Assembly: GCF_019049755.1 (NCBI RefSeq)
Contig: NZ_JAFMOS010000623.1
Location: 1 to 34,599 of the forward strand
Direction of reading: 5' to 3'
Source of the DNA: Rahnella perminowiae
GTDB lineage: Bacteria; Pseudomonadota; Gammaproteobacteria; Enterobacterales; Enterobacteriaceae
Length of the DNA: 34,599 bases
Each line of letters begins with the position of its first letter. Positions within the stretch are counted from its first letter, which is position 1. Positions 1 to 8,103 of the stretch are shown in pieces. Position numbers and translations under genes: made by a program. The notes below the pieces were generated by a model that saw only the letters and a program-made list of their open reading frames with translations, was not told the DNA's origin and searched no databases.

Positions 1-18
1 TCAGTATATTGATCTGGC

Positions 19-37
19 AAGAGAGGGGTGCTCTCTT
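19..37. repeat. Perfect short inverted repeat upstream of pilin gene
   Basis: Arms AAGAGAG and CTCTCTT (7 bp, perfect) flank a 5-nt GGGTG loop, about 70 bp before the pilin start. No T-run follows, so it is a weak terminator candidate. It could be a leader hairpin or a protein-binding site. The pilin promoter is not evident and may lie left of the window. Confidence 0.4.
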
Positions 38-109
38 CGGTACAGCGAAAAATATCGCTTAAAAGCTGCTTAACGCTTAATAGCTACCGTTAAATCTCAA
101 GGACTCATT

Positions 110-688
110 ATGTTTAACGCCAAAAAAAAGACACTGATTATCGCTTTATCTGCCTTTATTTCTGTATCGGCTTTTGCGGATGATACTACACCTCCGACAG
201 GAACCGATCAGGGTTCAGGCCGTATTCACTTTACCGGGACGGTGATTAATGCACCTTGCTCAATTGCAGCAGGTGATGAAGACATTAATGTAAACATGGG
301 ACAGGTTGCGAATAAGGTGCTCGAAAGCGGCAATAAATACTCTCAAAATGTGAATTACACTATTCATTTGCAGGATTGCAATCTGACCGCACAGACTGCG
401 GGCGCAGTGGAATATCCGGCGATGTCCAAAGTTGCCGTTTCTTTTGCCGGTACGCCTGACAGCAGTGCCTCCGAATTACTGGCTAACACCGGCAGTGCAA
501 AGGGTGCGGGCATCCGCCTGATTGACGCCAACGGTGACCTGCTCAAAGTGGGTGACACCTCGAAAGATATAAACCTGGTCACAGGGAATAATGAGTTGGT
601 ATTTGCCGCCCGTGTGGAAGCTAACTCTCAGCCTGTTTCAACAGGTACGATCGTTTCTCAGGCGACTTACGCGCTGAATTACAAATAA
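110..688 (+). CDS. Major fimbrial subunit, FimA-type pilin
   Basis: This is a 192-aa secreted pilin that would polymerise into the shaft of a chaperone-usher fimbria by donor-strand exchange. A signal peptide is visible (KKK at 5-7, hydrophobic core, likely cleavage after AFA near residue 23). The mature protein has the pilin pattern: an N-terminal donor-strand region, the GTVINAPCSI motif with C50, a second cysteine C90 for the Ig-fold disulfide, and a C-terminal ATYALNYK with the penultimate aromatic residue used in chaperone recognition. An AAGGA ribosome site lies 6 nt before the ATG. It is first in a five-gene operon, and a strong hairpin follows it that should make it the most abundant product. 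The pilin family call is firm; the exact fimbrial type is not. Confidence 0.92.
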   Translation: MFNAKKKTLIIALSAFISVSAFADDTTPPTGTDQGSGRIHFTGTVINAPCSIAAGDEDINVNMGQVANKVLESGNKYSQNVNYTIHLQDCNLTAQTAGAVEYPAMSKVAVSFAGTPDSSASELLANTGSAKGAGIRLIDANGDLLKVGDTSKDINLVTGNNELVFAARVEANSQPVSTGTIVSQATYALNYK

Positions 689-703
689 ATATCGCTGCTA
701 TTT

Positions 704-730
704 AGGGGAGTTCTCTCCCCTTTATTTTTT
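704..730 (+). terminator. Intrinsic terminator/attenuator between pilin and usher
   Basis: AGGGGAG (704-710) pairs with CTCCCCT (715-721) around a TTCT loop, followed by TTATTTTTT. It lies 15 nt after the pilin stop and before the usher. Partial termination here would give far more pilin mRNA than usher mRNA, the arrangement expected for shaft-subunit stoichiometry. Confidence 0.85.
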
Positions 731-790
731 CGGTTGTGCCCGCACCGGGGAATGGTGTGGATGACTATTTTCGTAAGAAGTGATTTTATT

Positions 791-3292
791 ATGTCGTTTG
801 CGATGAATAGAACATCGGCTGAAATGAAGAGTGCCTTATGGTTTATTTTTCTTCTGTCGGGATGCTTTATTTCAGTCAGAAGCTTCGCAGTGGAATTTAA
901 CGTTAACTTCATTGATTCTGCCGATCGCAATAATGTCGATCTTTCACGATTTCAGGTTGCTGATTATATCGCGCCCGGCGAATACCTGCTGGATGTGGTG
1001 CTCAATGGTCGCACGCTCGGCGAACAAAGCGTGATTCACTATGTTCCCGCTGCGGATAAGAAAAACAGCCGTCTGTGTTTACCGCCTTCACTGGTAGATA
1101 AATTCGATCTCACCAAAGACGCGCGCGAAAAACTGACTTTGTGGCATCACGGCAAATGCACATCACTCGATCAGCAGCAGGAAGTCACTGCACGTTACGA
1201 TCAGGAAAGACAAACGCTGAACATCAGCATTCCGCAGGCCTGGCTGACCTTTCATGATCAAAACTGGGTGCCGCCTTCGCAGTGGGATGATGGCGTCAAC
1301 GGTGCATTACTCGATTACAATCTGCTCGGCAGCAAATACATGCCGCAGTCTGGCGACAGCACCACCAGTTTCAGCAGTTACGGCACCACCGGTTTTAACT
1401 TCGGGCCGTGGCGTGCCCGTGCCGATTATCAATATTCTTCGTCGCGTACAACAGGTACGCCGGCCAGTGATAAGTTCACCTGGACGCAGACTTATTTGTA
1501 CCGCGCACTGCCTTCTATTGGCGCACGCCTGACCGGCGGGCAGACCTATTTCAGTTCAGATATTTTCGATTCATTCCGTTTTCTCGGGGTTTCGCTCAAC
1601 AGCGATCAGCGTATGTTACCGCCGTCGCTGCGAGGGTATGCGCCGCAGGTTACGGGCATCGCCAAAACCAATGCCAAAGTGAGCATCAGTCAAAACGGGC
1701 GGGTGATCTATCAGACCAACGTGTCACCGGGTCCCTTTGTCGTTCAGGATCTGACCGAAGCGGTACAGGGCGCACTGGACGTCAAAATTGAAGAAGAAAA
1801 TGGCAGCGTGACGACTTATCAGGTGACCACCGCGACCATTCCGTTTTTGACCCGCAAAGGTCAGGTACGTTTCAAAACCGCAATGGGCAAACCGACCACC
1901 GGCAGCAGCAATCACGTCTTACAGCCGGGTTTTTACAGCGGCGAAATGTCCTGGGGGGCGCTGAATGATTTCTCGTTGTATGGCGGTCTGATCACCACCA
2001 CCGGGAATTATCAGGCGCAGGCCATCGGTGTTGGGCAAAACTTGCAAAAACTCGGCGCCGTGTCTTTTGATGTTACGCGTTCCTCGGCAACCGTGCCGGT
2101 GGCAGGGAAACAAACCGGACTGAGTTACCGCGCCAACTATTCCAAGCGGTTTGACTCGACCGGCAGTCAGATTACGTTTGCCGGATATCGCTTCTCGGAG
2201 AAAACGTTTATGTCGTTCAGCCAGTTCCTGGACAAGGTAAATGGTGACGGTTACTCCCGCGATGACAAACAAACATACACCGTGACGGCCAATCAGTACC
2301 TGTCCTGGCCTGCCATCACGCTCTATCTCTCGGCGACGCACAAAGTCTACTGGAATGAGAGTGCGAGTAATAATTACAGCGTATCGGTCAGCAAGATTTT
2401 CGATATCGGCCGCTTTACCGGCATCTCAGCCACCTTTTCCGCCAGCAAGCTGAATTACCGTGATACCGATGAGAACCAGATGTTTCTGTCGTTCAGTTTG
2501 CCGCTGTCGTCAGGGCAGCAAATCAGTTACGACGCCCAGCAGGATTCGCAAAGTGGTTTCTCGCAAACGGCGTCGTATTACAACAGCCAGGATCCGAACA
2601 ATAGCTGGCGTGTGGGCGCGGGCGGGAGCAGCCCGGATCTGCAAAAAGGCAACGGCGTGTTCCGCGCCAACTACCAGCACATGTCGCCGTACGGCCAGTT
2701 TGGCGCGAACGGCAGCGTGAAAAATAACGATTACCGCTCGGTGAACGCCAACTGGTATGGCTCGTTTACCGCGACGGCTGCGGGTGCAGCATTGCATCAG
2801 AGCAGCGCAGGCAGCGAGCCACGCATGATGGTGTCGGCCGGCGTAAAAGGCATTCCGATCAGCGACGGTGCGTCAGTCACCAACGATTACGGTATTGCAG
2901 TCGTCAACGGCGTGTCCAGCTACCAGACCTCCGATATCCGTGTTGATGTGAACCATTTGCCGGACGACGTGGAAGTTTACAGCTCGGTGGTCAGCAAAAC
3001 CCTGACGGAAGGTGCAATAGGCTTTCGCAAAATCCGCGCCATTAAGGGCGAACGGCTGATGGCAGTGATCCGCCTTAAAGATGGCAGTTACCCGCCGCTG
3101 GGCGCTGCCGTAACGGACAACAGTTCAGGTTTTGAGGCGGGGCTTGTCGGCGACGGCGGTCTGGCTTATCTGGCCGGGGTCTCAGGAGAGAAATCTTTGA
3201 CCGTCCACTGGGGAGACGAACAGCAGTGTCAGATTCAGGTACTGCCGCAGCCCGTTACCCGCTCAGGGCAGGTATTGCTGCCATGCACTTAA
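791..3292 (+). CDS. Fimbrial outer-membrane usher (FimD/PapC family)
   Basis: An 833-aa outer-membrane usher that receives chaperone-subunit complexes and secretes the growing fimbria. After an N-terminal signal sequence ending near RSFA, it reads VEFNVNFID...DLSRF, the usual usher N-terminal domain opening (FN..FL...DLSRF). Also visible are PGPFVVQDL, typical of the beta-barrel/plug region, the conserved ITFAGYRFSE barrel stretch, and two C-terminal cysteines (QQCQIQVLP...LLPCT). Start choice is uncertain: the frame is open from 734, with ATGs at 734, 761, 791 and 803. I chose 791 because AAGAAG lies upstream and the resulting signal peptide has normal length. Placing the usher before the chaperone is less common than the type 1 order. 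The chaperone follows closely. Confidence 0.9.
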   Translation: MSFAMNRTSAEMKSALWFIFLLSGCFISVRSFAVEFNVNFIDSADRNNVDLSRFQVADYIAPGEYLLDVVLNGRTLGEQSVIHYVPAADKKNSRLCLPPSLVDKFDLTKDAREKLTLWHHGKCTSLDQQQEVTARYDQERQTLNISIPQAWLTFHDQNWVPPSQWDDGVNGALLDYNLLGSKYMPQSGDSTTSFSSYGTTGFNFGPWRARADYQYSSSRTTGTPASDKFTWTQTYLYRALPSIGARLTGGQTYFSSDIFDSFRFLGVSLNSDQRMLPPSLRGYAPQVTGIAKTNAKVSISQNGRVIYQTNVSPGPFVVQDLTEAVQGALDVKIEEENGSVTTYQVTTATIPFLTRKGQVRFKTAMGKPTTGSSNHVLQPGFYSGEMSWGALNDFSLYGGLITTTGNYQAQAIGVGQNLQKLGAVSFDVTRSSATVPVAGKQTGLSYRANYSKRFDSTGSQITFAGYRFSEKTFMSFSQFLDKVNGDGYSRDDKQTYTVTANQYLSWPAITLYLSATHKVYWNESASNNYSVSVSKIFDIGRFTGISATFSASKLNYRDTDENQMFLSFSLPLSSGQQISYDAQQDSQSGFSQTASYYNSQDPNNSWRVGAGGSSPDLQKGNGVFRANYQHMSPYGQFGANGSVKNNDYRSVNANWYGSFTATAAGAALHQSSAGSEPRMMVSAGVKGIPISDGASVTNDYGIAVVNGVSSYQTSDIRVDVNHLPDDVEVYSSVVSKTLTEGAIGFRKIRAIKGERLMAVIRLKDGSYPPLGAAVTDNSSGFEAGLVGDGGLAYLAGVSGEKSLTVHWGDEQQCQIQVLPQPVTRSGQVLLPCT

Positions 3293-3340
3293 TCTTTGAA
3301 CAACAATTTCACCCAAACAGCTCAGGGAAGGAATAACAGG

Positions 3341-4078
3341 ATGAACAAGCATTTATTACGGTTTTGGGCAACATTACTGCTGATGACGGGGGCCGTTTAT
3401 CCGGTTTTTGCTGCCGTTAATCTGGACCGGACGCGCATCATTTATAACGCCAGTGATAAATCCGTCAGCGTAATGCTGGAAAACCAAAGCAAAGATTTAC
3501 CGTATCTGGCGCAGGTCTGGCTGGAGAATGCACAAGGCGAAAAAGTCACTTCGCCGCTGGTGGCGTTACCGCCAATGCAGCGTATTGATGCAGGTCAGAA
3601 AAGCCAGATCCGCATTCTGCGGTTACCTGAAACCGCCGGTCTGCCGAAAGATCGCGAATCCCTTTTTTACTTTAACGTGCGTGAAGTGCCGCCAAAAAGT
3701 GATATGGCAAACGTGATGCAGGTGGCGATCCAAAGTCGGGTGAAGCTGTTTTTCCGTCCGGCGGAAATAAGAAGTCTGGTGAAAGGCAACTGGCAGGAGC
3801 AACTGCAGGTTAGCCGTCTCAGTGACGGATTAAAACTGACCAATCCGACGCCGTTTTATATCACCGTTGGCTATCTGGGCAAAGATAACAAAGGCAATAT
3901 TCCCGGTTTTGACAGTGTAATGCTGGCACCGCTTTCCACGGAAAATCTTATTGGTGGTCAGTATGTTAGCCAGCAATACAGTCTGGGTTACATGGATGAT
4001 TACGGCGGATTGCAGGTAAATGAGTACCGCTGTCAGACCCAACAATGTCAGCGCATCAGCAAAGACGCGAAACATTAA
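3341..4078 (+). CDS. Periplasmic fimbrial chaperone (PapD/FimC family)
   Basis: A 245-aa two-Ig-domain chaperone that caps pilins by donor-strand complementation. The signal peptide ends at PVFA (about residue 24). The mature protein starts AVNLDRTRIIYNASDKSVSVMLEN, a textbook PapD-family N-terminus, with R32 a likely subunit-anchoring arginine. SRVKLFFRP (132-140) carries the second anchoring residue, K135. The F1-G1 region is short, which fits the FGS class. Two cysteines in YRCQTQQCQ near the C-terminus probably form the domain-2 disulfide. The open frame extends upstream to a TTG at 3296, but GGGAAGGAA before the ATG at 3341 and the signal peptide decide for 3341. Usher, chaperone and adhesin genes are tightly spaced. 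Confidence 0.93.
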   Translation: MNKHLLRFWATLLLMTGAVYPVFAAVNLDRTRIIYNASDKSVSVMLENQSKDLPYLAQVWLENAQGEKVTSPLVALPPMQRIDAGQKSQIRILRLPETAGLPKDRESLFYFNVREVPPKSDMANVMQVAIQSRVKLFFRPAEIRSLVKGNWQEQLQVSRLSDGLKLTNPTPFYITVGYLGKDNKGNIPGFDSVMLAPLSTENLIGGQYVSQQYSLGYMDDYGGLQVNEYRCQTQQCQRISKDAKH

Positions 4079-4087
4079 GGAGTGGTG

Positions 4088-5059
4088 ATGGCTGGTATTT
4101 GCAGATTTCAGGCAGGCCGGATGATATTGCTCCTGCTGCTGTTATTTTTTTCCCGTAGCGTGCTGGCGCTCGATTGTGTCGAGAAAGGTAGCGGAATAGT
4201 CGACAAACCGGCCATTCCTGTCGGGCAATTGGCGATTCCGGCCAACGTGCCACCAGGAACGAAAGTCTGGGAATCCAATGACATCAATGTCACGGCCTAT
4301 TGCGACAATGTGCTGGGCTCGATCATTGACGTCGTACACTTCTACTTTAATCCTAAATCCCAGTCGATTGGCGAGGGGTTACTGCTTGGCGTCAGTTATA
4401 ACGGGCAGGATCTGGAGCAGAACGAACAGCGACTGAGCACCAACAGCACACCGATCAAGAAAGGGCAGAATGTGACGGTGAATGTCACATTCCGTTTGTA
4501 TATCAAAGTCAGCGGGAATGCGCCTTCCGGCGGGCATTATCAGGGAGCTGATCAGTTCACGGTATTCCAGCTCGATGGCAGCCGCGGTATCAACAAAACG
4601 CCGGGTGCAAAAAACCTCAAATACAACTTATCGGGTTTACAGGGGATCCGTTTTCTGGCCTGTGGCTCTGATCTGAAAGTTTATCCTGAGTCACAGATTG
4701 TCGATTTCGGTGCAATTCAAAGTACAACGTTGTCCCGATCGTCCGGCGTTTCACTGCCGTTTGCTATTAAAGCGGTAAAACAAGGGTGCCTGGATAACTT
4801 CTCACTGCAGGCGGAATTTTCTACCGCCAGCCCGTTGCTGGATAACACGGCAATTGACCTCGCCAATGGCGCGAAGCTGATGCTCTACAACGACCAGGAT
4901 AAGGCCATCACGTTCAACCGCTACGATAACTTTGCGGAACTGAACAATGTGAATGAAGTGACTAAAAACTTTACAGCAAAACTGAGTGCGATCCCGGGAA
5001 AAACACTTTCTCTCGGGCAGTTTGATGCGTCGGTGATCGTCAAGATCAACTATTACTGA
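4088..5059 (+). CDS. Two-domain fimbrial tip adhesin (FimH-like architecture)
   Basis: A 323-aa secreted protein with a strongly hydrophobic signal peptide (MILLLLLLFF, cleavage near residue 28). An N-terminal domain (about 29-185, one cysteine pair C30/C72) has no motif I can tie to a particular receptor. A C-terminal pilin domain (about 186-323) has C192/C234, the VDFGAI beta-strand motif and a C-terminal VIVKINYY. Adhesin plus pilin domain at the end of the structural genes is the standard tip-adhesin layout. The start is the ATG at 4088, 5 nt after AAGGAG; two upstream GTGs in frame sit too close to that site. The receptor cannot be predicted. Confidence 0.8.
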   Translation: MAGICRFQAGRMILLLLLLFFSRSVLALDCVEKGSGIVDKPAIPVGQLAIPANVPPGTKVWESNDINVTAYCDNVLGSIIDVVHFYFNPKSQSIGEGLLLGVSYNGQDLEQNEQRLSTNSTPIKKGQNVTVNVTFRLYIKVSGNAPSGGHYQGADQFTVFQLDGSRGINKTPGAKNLKYNLSGLQGIRFLACGSDLKVYPESQIVDFGAIQSTTLSRSSGVSLPFAIKAVKQGCLDNFSLQAEFSTASPLLDNTAIDLANGAKLMLYNDQDKAITFNRYDNFAELNNVNEVTKNFTAKLSAIPGKTLSLGQFDASVIVKINYY

Positions 5060-5084
5060 CGCCAGCTTAAAAAGGGAGAACGAT

Positions 5085-5357
5085 ATGCTAAGAACGGCAA
5101 AATTGCGGGCGCAGGCACTCGAGGAACCGGTTTATTCGGCTCAGGCGCCGGAACTTATCGCAGAAACTCAAATTCACGCCTTGCTGCAAACACTGCGTGA
5201 AGATGCAGGGCTGAGTAAAACAGAGCTGGCCAGGCGGCTTGGCGTCACGCCACCCGCCATTACCCGCCTTGAAAAGCGGCCGGCGCAGGCCAGTTTTTGC
5301 ACCTTGTCTCGTTATGCGCAGGCCTGCGGGTTTCAACTGTACCTTTACTATAAATAG
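5085..5357 (+). CDS. Small XRE-family helix-turn-helix regulator at the end of the fimbrial operon
   Basis: A 90-aa protein with a Cro/C1-type helix-turn-helix at about residues 43-64 (LSKTELARRLGVTPPAITRLEK). The short C-terminal part (TLSRYAQACGFQLYLYY) resembles HigA-type antitoxins. It starts 25 bp after the adhesin stop with a good GGGAGA ribosome site, so it is probably the last gene of the fimbrial operon. In Proteus mirabilis the unrelated-length XRE protein MrpJ is also encoded at the end of a fimbrial operon and represses motility; a comparable role here is inference from position only. No toxin gene is adjacent, which argues against a HigBA pair. It could simply autoregulate the operon. 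Confidence 0.75.
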   Translation: MLRTAKLRAQALEEPVYSAQAPELIAETQIHALLQTLREDAGLSKTELARRLGVTPPAITRLEKRPAQASFCTLSRYAQACGFQLYLYYK

Positions 5358-5382
5358 ATGACGTGCTGGCATCAGGTTGTAT

Positions 5383-5940
5383 TTAAATACCTTTTTTGAA
5401 GACGCACAGCGTAACCGGAGACTGATTGCTTTCAATCAACAGGGTGTTATCGTCATATTTCTTCAGTGCCAGTGTATCAGTGTGGCCGGTCAGAAAAAAA
5501 CTGTTCATCAGCAGAAGAGACGACATTTTCCAGTCCATATTGTCTACACTGTCGATATTTATCTGGGTACTGGTGAGCGAATATGTGCCGGAGGATTTGC
5601 CTTCGTGAATGTAGTCATAATAAATATTCCTCAGCAGTGTTTTTCGTTGTGTAATATTCCCTTGTTTGTCATATAAATAACCTGTCCCACTCAGTGAAAC
5701 TAAAATTTTGTGTCCGTCAAGAAAACTGAAGTAGAGAGTCGTTACCATTTTGGCTCTCTGATTATCATATTGTGCTTCTACAATCATATTTCCACGACAC
5801 GGGATGTTAACCGGAAATACCTTCCTGTCATTCTTCACCCAATAACCTTGTAAGATTAAAATCAATATTACGATTGCAGGAAGTAAAGGCAGGATAATAA
5901 TCTTATTTTCCCGGATGTTGAATTTTTTATCACTGGTCAT
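5383..5940 (-). CDS. Small single-pass membrane protein, possible ToxS/PsaF-like partner
   Basis: A 185-aa protein not recognised by direct family motif. It has a short basic N-terminus, one transmembrane segment (about 13-32, IIILPLLPAIVILILIL) and a periplasmic domain of about 150 residues with cysteines at 48 and near the C-terminus (VTLCVF). It overlaps the end of the winged-helix regulator gene by 11 bp. I chose the ATG at 5940 because AGGA lies 6 nt before it; an in-frame ATG at 5955 has no ribosome site. Topology, size and coupling match the ToxS, TcpH and PsaF type of accessory protein that stabilises a membrane-bound transcription activator. That role is inferred, and sequence homology was not tested. 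The region is AT-rich relative to its neighbours. Confidence 0.6.
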   Translation of the reverse strand: MTSDKKFNIRENKIIILPLLPAIVILILILQGYWVKNDRKVFPVNIPCRGNMIVEAQYDNQRAKMVTTLYFSFLDGHKILVSLSGTGYLYDKQGNITQRKTLLRNIYYDYIHEGKSSGTYSLTSTQINIDSVDNMDWKMSSLLLMNSFFLTGHTDTLALKKYDDNTLLIESNQSPVTLCVFKKGI

Positions 5941-6799
5941 GCGTGGTCCTGTCATTTGTATAATAGCTTATGCAAATGTTAGCCTTGTGATTATCGTCTG
6001 TAATGCACTGCGCCATGAAATCCCGGACTGAACCCGTATTGACAGGCGAAGTAAAACGCTCGCTTTGAAAAATGAAAATGTTCCCCAGTTTACATTTAAT
6101 ATTATTTTTATGCAGAAAACTCTCTGCCAGCTGAATAAACTCGAGCTTGCGGGATACAATTACAGGCACAGTTGAATACAAATCACAGACACCTATTTTG
6201 GCAACTTTCAGCTCCGTTTTCGGATCACGCACTTCATAGTACAGAATGAGAAATGCACTCAGAGTCAGGGCTGTCGTCACCAGGAGGCTTATCATCAGAT
6301 CATGGCGGAGCTTCTTTTTAGGCTTGTCGGATTCTTTTTTTACCGTTAGGGGCAGTGCTGCCGGCACGCTGGTTTCTCCCTCCGGCATCGCTTCTGTCAG
6401 CCCAACTTCCGGCGCTGTTTTGAACTCCCTGTTATGAACGGGTTCCGGAGAAAGGTCATGTGTGAAATAAGGTTCAATAATGATTTCTTTGCGAATAGTA
6501 AAGCCAACCTTAGGAACGGTAACGATGAATTCGTCAGGATAACCTAATGTCACCATCGCTTTGCGTAATTTACTGATACAATGGTTAAGATTGTTATTAC
6601 TTGCTGTCAGTCCATAGTCTTCCCAAACTTTTTTGAAAAAAATCTCACGCTCTACAACAATACCCTGCTGTTCTATTAACAATAATAATATTCTGCGAGC
6701 AGGGTTAGAAACGGCAATCTGGTTTTCTGAATCACCCGGTAATGAAAGTGAGTTATCTTCAGGGTTGAAGACTATATGATTTTCAATCAGATAATTCAT
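5930..6799 (-). CDS. Membrane-anchored winged-helix transcription regulator (ToxR/CadC/PsaE type)
   Basis: A 289-aa protein. Residues 1-105 look like an OmpR/PhoB-type winged-helix DNA-binding domain (SNPARRILLLLIEQQGIVVEREIFF, then NNLNHCISKLRKAM and the wing TVPKVGFTIRKE). A Pro/Glu-rich linker (about 110-165) follows, then one transmembrane helix (about 167-188). The periplasmic domain (189-289) holds four cysteines (205, 236, 265, 276). This is the one-component membrane-sensor layout of ToxR, CadC and PsaE. The overlapping downstream gene encodes a possible partner. It converges on the fimbrial operon, so control of the fimbria is likely but unproven. A GGAGG site lies 11 nt before the start, somewhat far. 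Confidence 0.82.
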   Translation of the reverse strand: MNYLIENHIVFNPEDNSLSLPGDSENQIAVSNPARRILLLLIEQQGIVVEREIFFKKVWEDYGLTASNNNLNHCISKLRKAMVTLGYPDEFIVTVPKVGFTIRKEIIIEPYFTHDLSPEPVHNREFKTAPEVGLTEAMPEGETSVPAALPLTVKKESDKPKKKLRHDLMISLLVTTALTLSAFLILYYEVRDPKTELKVAKIGVCDLYSTVPVIVSRKLEFIQLAESFLHKNNIKCKLGNIFIFQSERFTSPVNTGSVRDFMAQCITDDNHKANICISYYTNDRTTHDQ

Positions 6800-6836
6800 G
6801 TTATTTTACGCCTCCCTGTTGAGAATATCCTGCTCA

Positions 6837-6868
6837 CACACATGTTCATGTAATGAGAACAATGTGTG
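6837..6868. promoter_or_regulatory. Inverted repeat in front of the membrane regulator gene
   Basis: CACACATGTTC (6837-6847) faces GAACAATGTGTG (6857-6868). The arms are complementary apart from one bulged base and sit about 40-70 bp upstream of the regulator start. A binding site for autoregulation is plausible; no promoter could be assigned confidently nearby. The rest of 6869-7011 shows nothing I recognise. Confidence 0.35.
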
Positions 6869-7011
6869 CCCTGCGCATATGTTTCATTTATATCCCACGC
6901 GACAGGGCAGCCAGTATAAACCGTTCAATTCTAAAAACAGATTTCTGTCGTAAATGTTTACAGAGCAATGGTGTGTCATCTGAGGGTAGGAGGCACAGGG
7001 CGAAGGAATAT

Positions 7012-7048
7012 AAATCACCTACAGATTTTTAGTAGTACGTGATTTTTT
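7012..7048. terminator. Possible terminator hairpin after the S66 carboxypeptidase gene
   Basis: AAATCAC (7012-7018) pairs with GTGATTT (7039-7045), and inner CTAC pairs with GTAG. A T-run follows on the + strand, with a weaker T-rich stretch on the - strand. It lies just past the end of the leftward S66 gene. The stem is imperfect. Confidence 0.35.
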
Positions 7049-7052
7049 ATAA

Positions 7053-8078
7053 TTACCGCAGATACTGGCTAACAATGTCAATGTGTCGCTCAGCGAAGTC
7101 AACAGAGATACGGGCTCCCAGCGGAAGCGTTAACATCGGATGGGTATGACAGCAGTCGAAGCCATCAACCAGCGGAATATCTTGCCCGTTAAGCACTTCC
7201 AGCAGTACGTCAGCAGGTTGCCTTGCAGATCCTGCATCATCGAACAGTTCATGTTTACCGAGCAGAATGGCACTTACACGGTCGAAAATCCCGTTCAGTT
7301 TCAGCATAGAAAAAGAGCGTTCAACGGTAGCGATATCATGCAGGCTGTCTTCGATAAATAAAATATCGCCCTGACGGATTTCAGGCATATAAGGGCTGCC
7401 CCAGATGCCCGACATCGTATTCAGATTACCCCCGATGACACGCCCCTCAATACGGCCTTTGCCCAGGAAACGGCAGGTATTGGCGTATAACGTTTTTGCC
7501 CTGACCGGTATGACATCATTCCAGTTGAGCTTTTCGTCCGTCCAGTGCTGCGGTAAAGCATAACGGTAAGGCTCTGAGTGGTGCGTCATCAGAATGTCCG
7601 AAAAAGACGCGTAGGTTTCGTTAACCAGTGGCGGGAATTCGCCAAAAGAAGCCACCAGCGCCGGGCCGTAAAAGGTGATTAACCCGGTTTGCGCATAAAT
7701 TCCGGCCAGCAAAGCAGTCGTGTCGGAATAACCAATGATGATTTTCGGGTCGGCACGCAGCGCATCGTAATCCAGATAAGGTAAAAGGGAGTTTGTGTTG
7801 TTACCGCCAATCGTCGACATCACACAACGCACCTGCGGATCACGGATCAACTGATTCAGTTCTTCAGCGCGAGCCTGAATGGAGCCGGAACGATAGTGAT
7901 CATATTGGCCGGTCATTGTGCCCGCTTTCAGCACAAATCCTTTGTCTTCCAGGAATTTCTTCCCGCGCAAATAACGGTTGGGCGCGGTGGCTGTCACCGG
8001 TGATGAGGCAGAGAAAAAACCAATAGTGTCGCCGGCTTTTAATGCAGGGGGGAACAGCGTAAGTTCTGACGAAAGCAT
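7053..8078 (-). CDS. S66 family serine carboxypeptidase (MccF/LD-carboxypeptidase-like)
   Basis: A 341-aa cytoplasmic hydrolase. The nucleophile motif GYSDTT (116-121, S118), the glutamate in LFIED (E243) and the histidine in CCHTHPMLTLPLG (about H311) form the Ser-Glu-His triad of peptidase family S66. That family includes LdcA, which trims murein tetrapeptides, and MccF, which inactivates microcin C-type aminoacyl nucleotides. Length and the HPMLTLPLG ending look closer to MccF-type members. The start is the ATG at 8078, 6 nt after AGGA. It is downstream of a dehydratase and an MFS transporter on the same strand, separated from the latter by 90 bp holding a strong hairpin. The substrate is unknown, and immunity to a peptide-nucleotide antibiotic is only one option. 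Confidence 0.85.
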   Translation of the reverse strand: MLSSELTLFPPALKAGDTIGFFSASSPVTATAPNRYLRGKKFLEDKGFVLKAGTMTGQYDHYRSGSIQARAEELNQLIRDPQVRCVMSTIGGNNTNSLLPYLDYDALRADPKIIIGYSDTTALLAGIYAQTGLITFYGPALVASFGEFPPLVNETYASFSDILMTHHSEPYRYALPQHWTDEKLNWNDVIPVRAKTLYANTCRFLGKGRIEGRVIGGNLNTMSGIWGSPYMPEIRQGDILFIEDSLHDIATVERSFSMLKLNGIFDRVSAILLGKHELFDDAGSARQPADVLLEVLNGQDIPLVDGFDCCHTHPMLTLPLGARISVDFAERHIDIVSQYLR

Positions 8079-8103
8079 TTTACATCCTATAAATCTGCTC
8101 AAT

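Noticed and set aside
5085..5357. HigBA-type toxin-antitoxin module
   Set aside because: The HTH protein resembles HigA-type antitoxins, but no toxin-like gene lies on either side within the operon.
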